DNA of 5,726 nucleotides from Chromatiales bacterium (GTDB lineage Bacteria; Pseudomonadota; Gammaproteobacteria; SZUA-140), in assembly GCA_031285245.1 (NCBI GenBank), contig JAITWN010000115.1, positions 1-5,726 of the forward strand, in the 5' to 3' direction. Both the position numbers and the translations under genes were made by a program. How positions within the stretch are numbered: the stretch's first letter is position 1; every line of letters begins with the position of its first letter. The notes under the pieces were generated by a model, which searched no databases, was not told the DNA's origin, and worked only from the letters and a program-made list of their open reading frames with translations. Positions 5,525 through 5,726 of this stretch are shown here, piece by piece.

Positions 5525-5726
5525 GCGGTGAATATTTCTGCCAATCAGCTTGACAAAGGGACGCTGGCGCAATTGGTGCAATCGGCGCTGACGGCATCCG
5601 GCTTGCCACCGGGGAGGCTTGAAATCGAAGTGACGGAAACAGCGCTCATTATCGATGAACATGTCGTGCTCGATGAGCTGTGCCACGTGCAAAGTCTCGG
5701 CGTGCACATCGCGCTGGATGCTTTTG
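5522..5726 (+). pseudogene. EAL-domain fragment (c-di-GMP phosphodiesterase), runs off the window
   Basis: The plus strand reads IAVNISANQLDKGTLAQLVQ, then SGLPPGRLEIEVTETALI and SLGVHIALDAF at the edge. This is the centre of an EAL phosphodiesterase domain. The metal-site Asn of VNIS and the Glu of EVTE are present. The first third, including the EAL signature itself, is missing. The usual DDF motif reads DAF, losing one metal-binding aspartate. It shares its reading frame with the PAS fragment at 5333-5434, but TAA at 5447-5449 separates them. Whether the domain continues intact beyond 5726 cannot be seen; without its N-terminal part it should be inactive. Confidence 0.85.

Noticed and set aside
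5249..5707. Minus-strand ORF of 152 codons as one gene
   Set aside because: Only its middle 30 codons show homology (GGDEF); the flanks are antisense to EAL and PAS/yjdM coding sequence.

Overview
The window looks like a chromosomal stretch from a moderately GC-rich proteobacterium. ArfB, YjdM, a group II truncated haemoglobin, a MocR regulator and a GGDEF/EAL remnant together suit Gamma- or Betaproteobacteria. The CCCTCTCCC-type intergenic palindrome hints at Xanthomonadales-like genomes, but that placement is weak inference. No rRNA, tRNA, CRISPR array or complete insertion sequence is visible.

Left half (1-3381), orderly. A gene leaving on the minus strand (only 13 codons present) diverges from a MocR/GntR-aminotransferase regulator (153-1550). 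The 113-bp gap between them carries a GTACA-type direct-plus-inverted repeat cluster that is a good candidate operator. Then, all on the plus strand, come arfB (1596-2027, ribosome rescue hydrolase with GGQ), a palindromic intergenic repeat, a class I SAM methyltransferase (2176-2943) and a group II truncated haemoglobin (2989-3381). The last two are 45 bp apart and may be cotranscribed.

Right half (3382-5726), a zone of gene decay. A minus-strand VapBC-type toxin-antitoxin pair has an intact AbrB-fold antitoxin (3899-4132). Its PIN toxin is broken by a frameshift that reads exactly like an 11-nt slippage deletion between two 10-nt direct repeats. A perfect palindrome covers the antitoxin start codon. 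Next come a 107-bp MITE-like inverted-repeat element of the CGTCATTGCGA type and the C-terminal half of a second, unrelated PIN toxin, cut off sharply near 4691. From that cut a plus-strand frame with one clear membrane segment runs without a stop into yjdM (4980-5321), an intact zinc-ribbon protein of unknown function.

Immediately after yjdM lie three fragments that look like one PAS-GGDEF-EAL cyclic-di-GMP protein: PAS on plus, GGDEF on minus, EAL on plus. The middle piece therefore appears to have been inverted in a remnant that also carries deletions. The EAL piece runs off the window.

I see no convincing new multi-gene system. The unusual content is the mutational record in the right half and two candidate operators.
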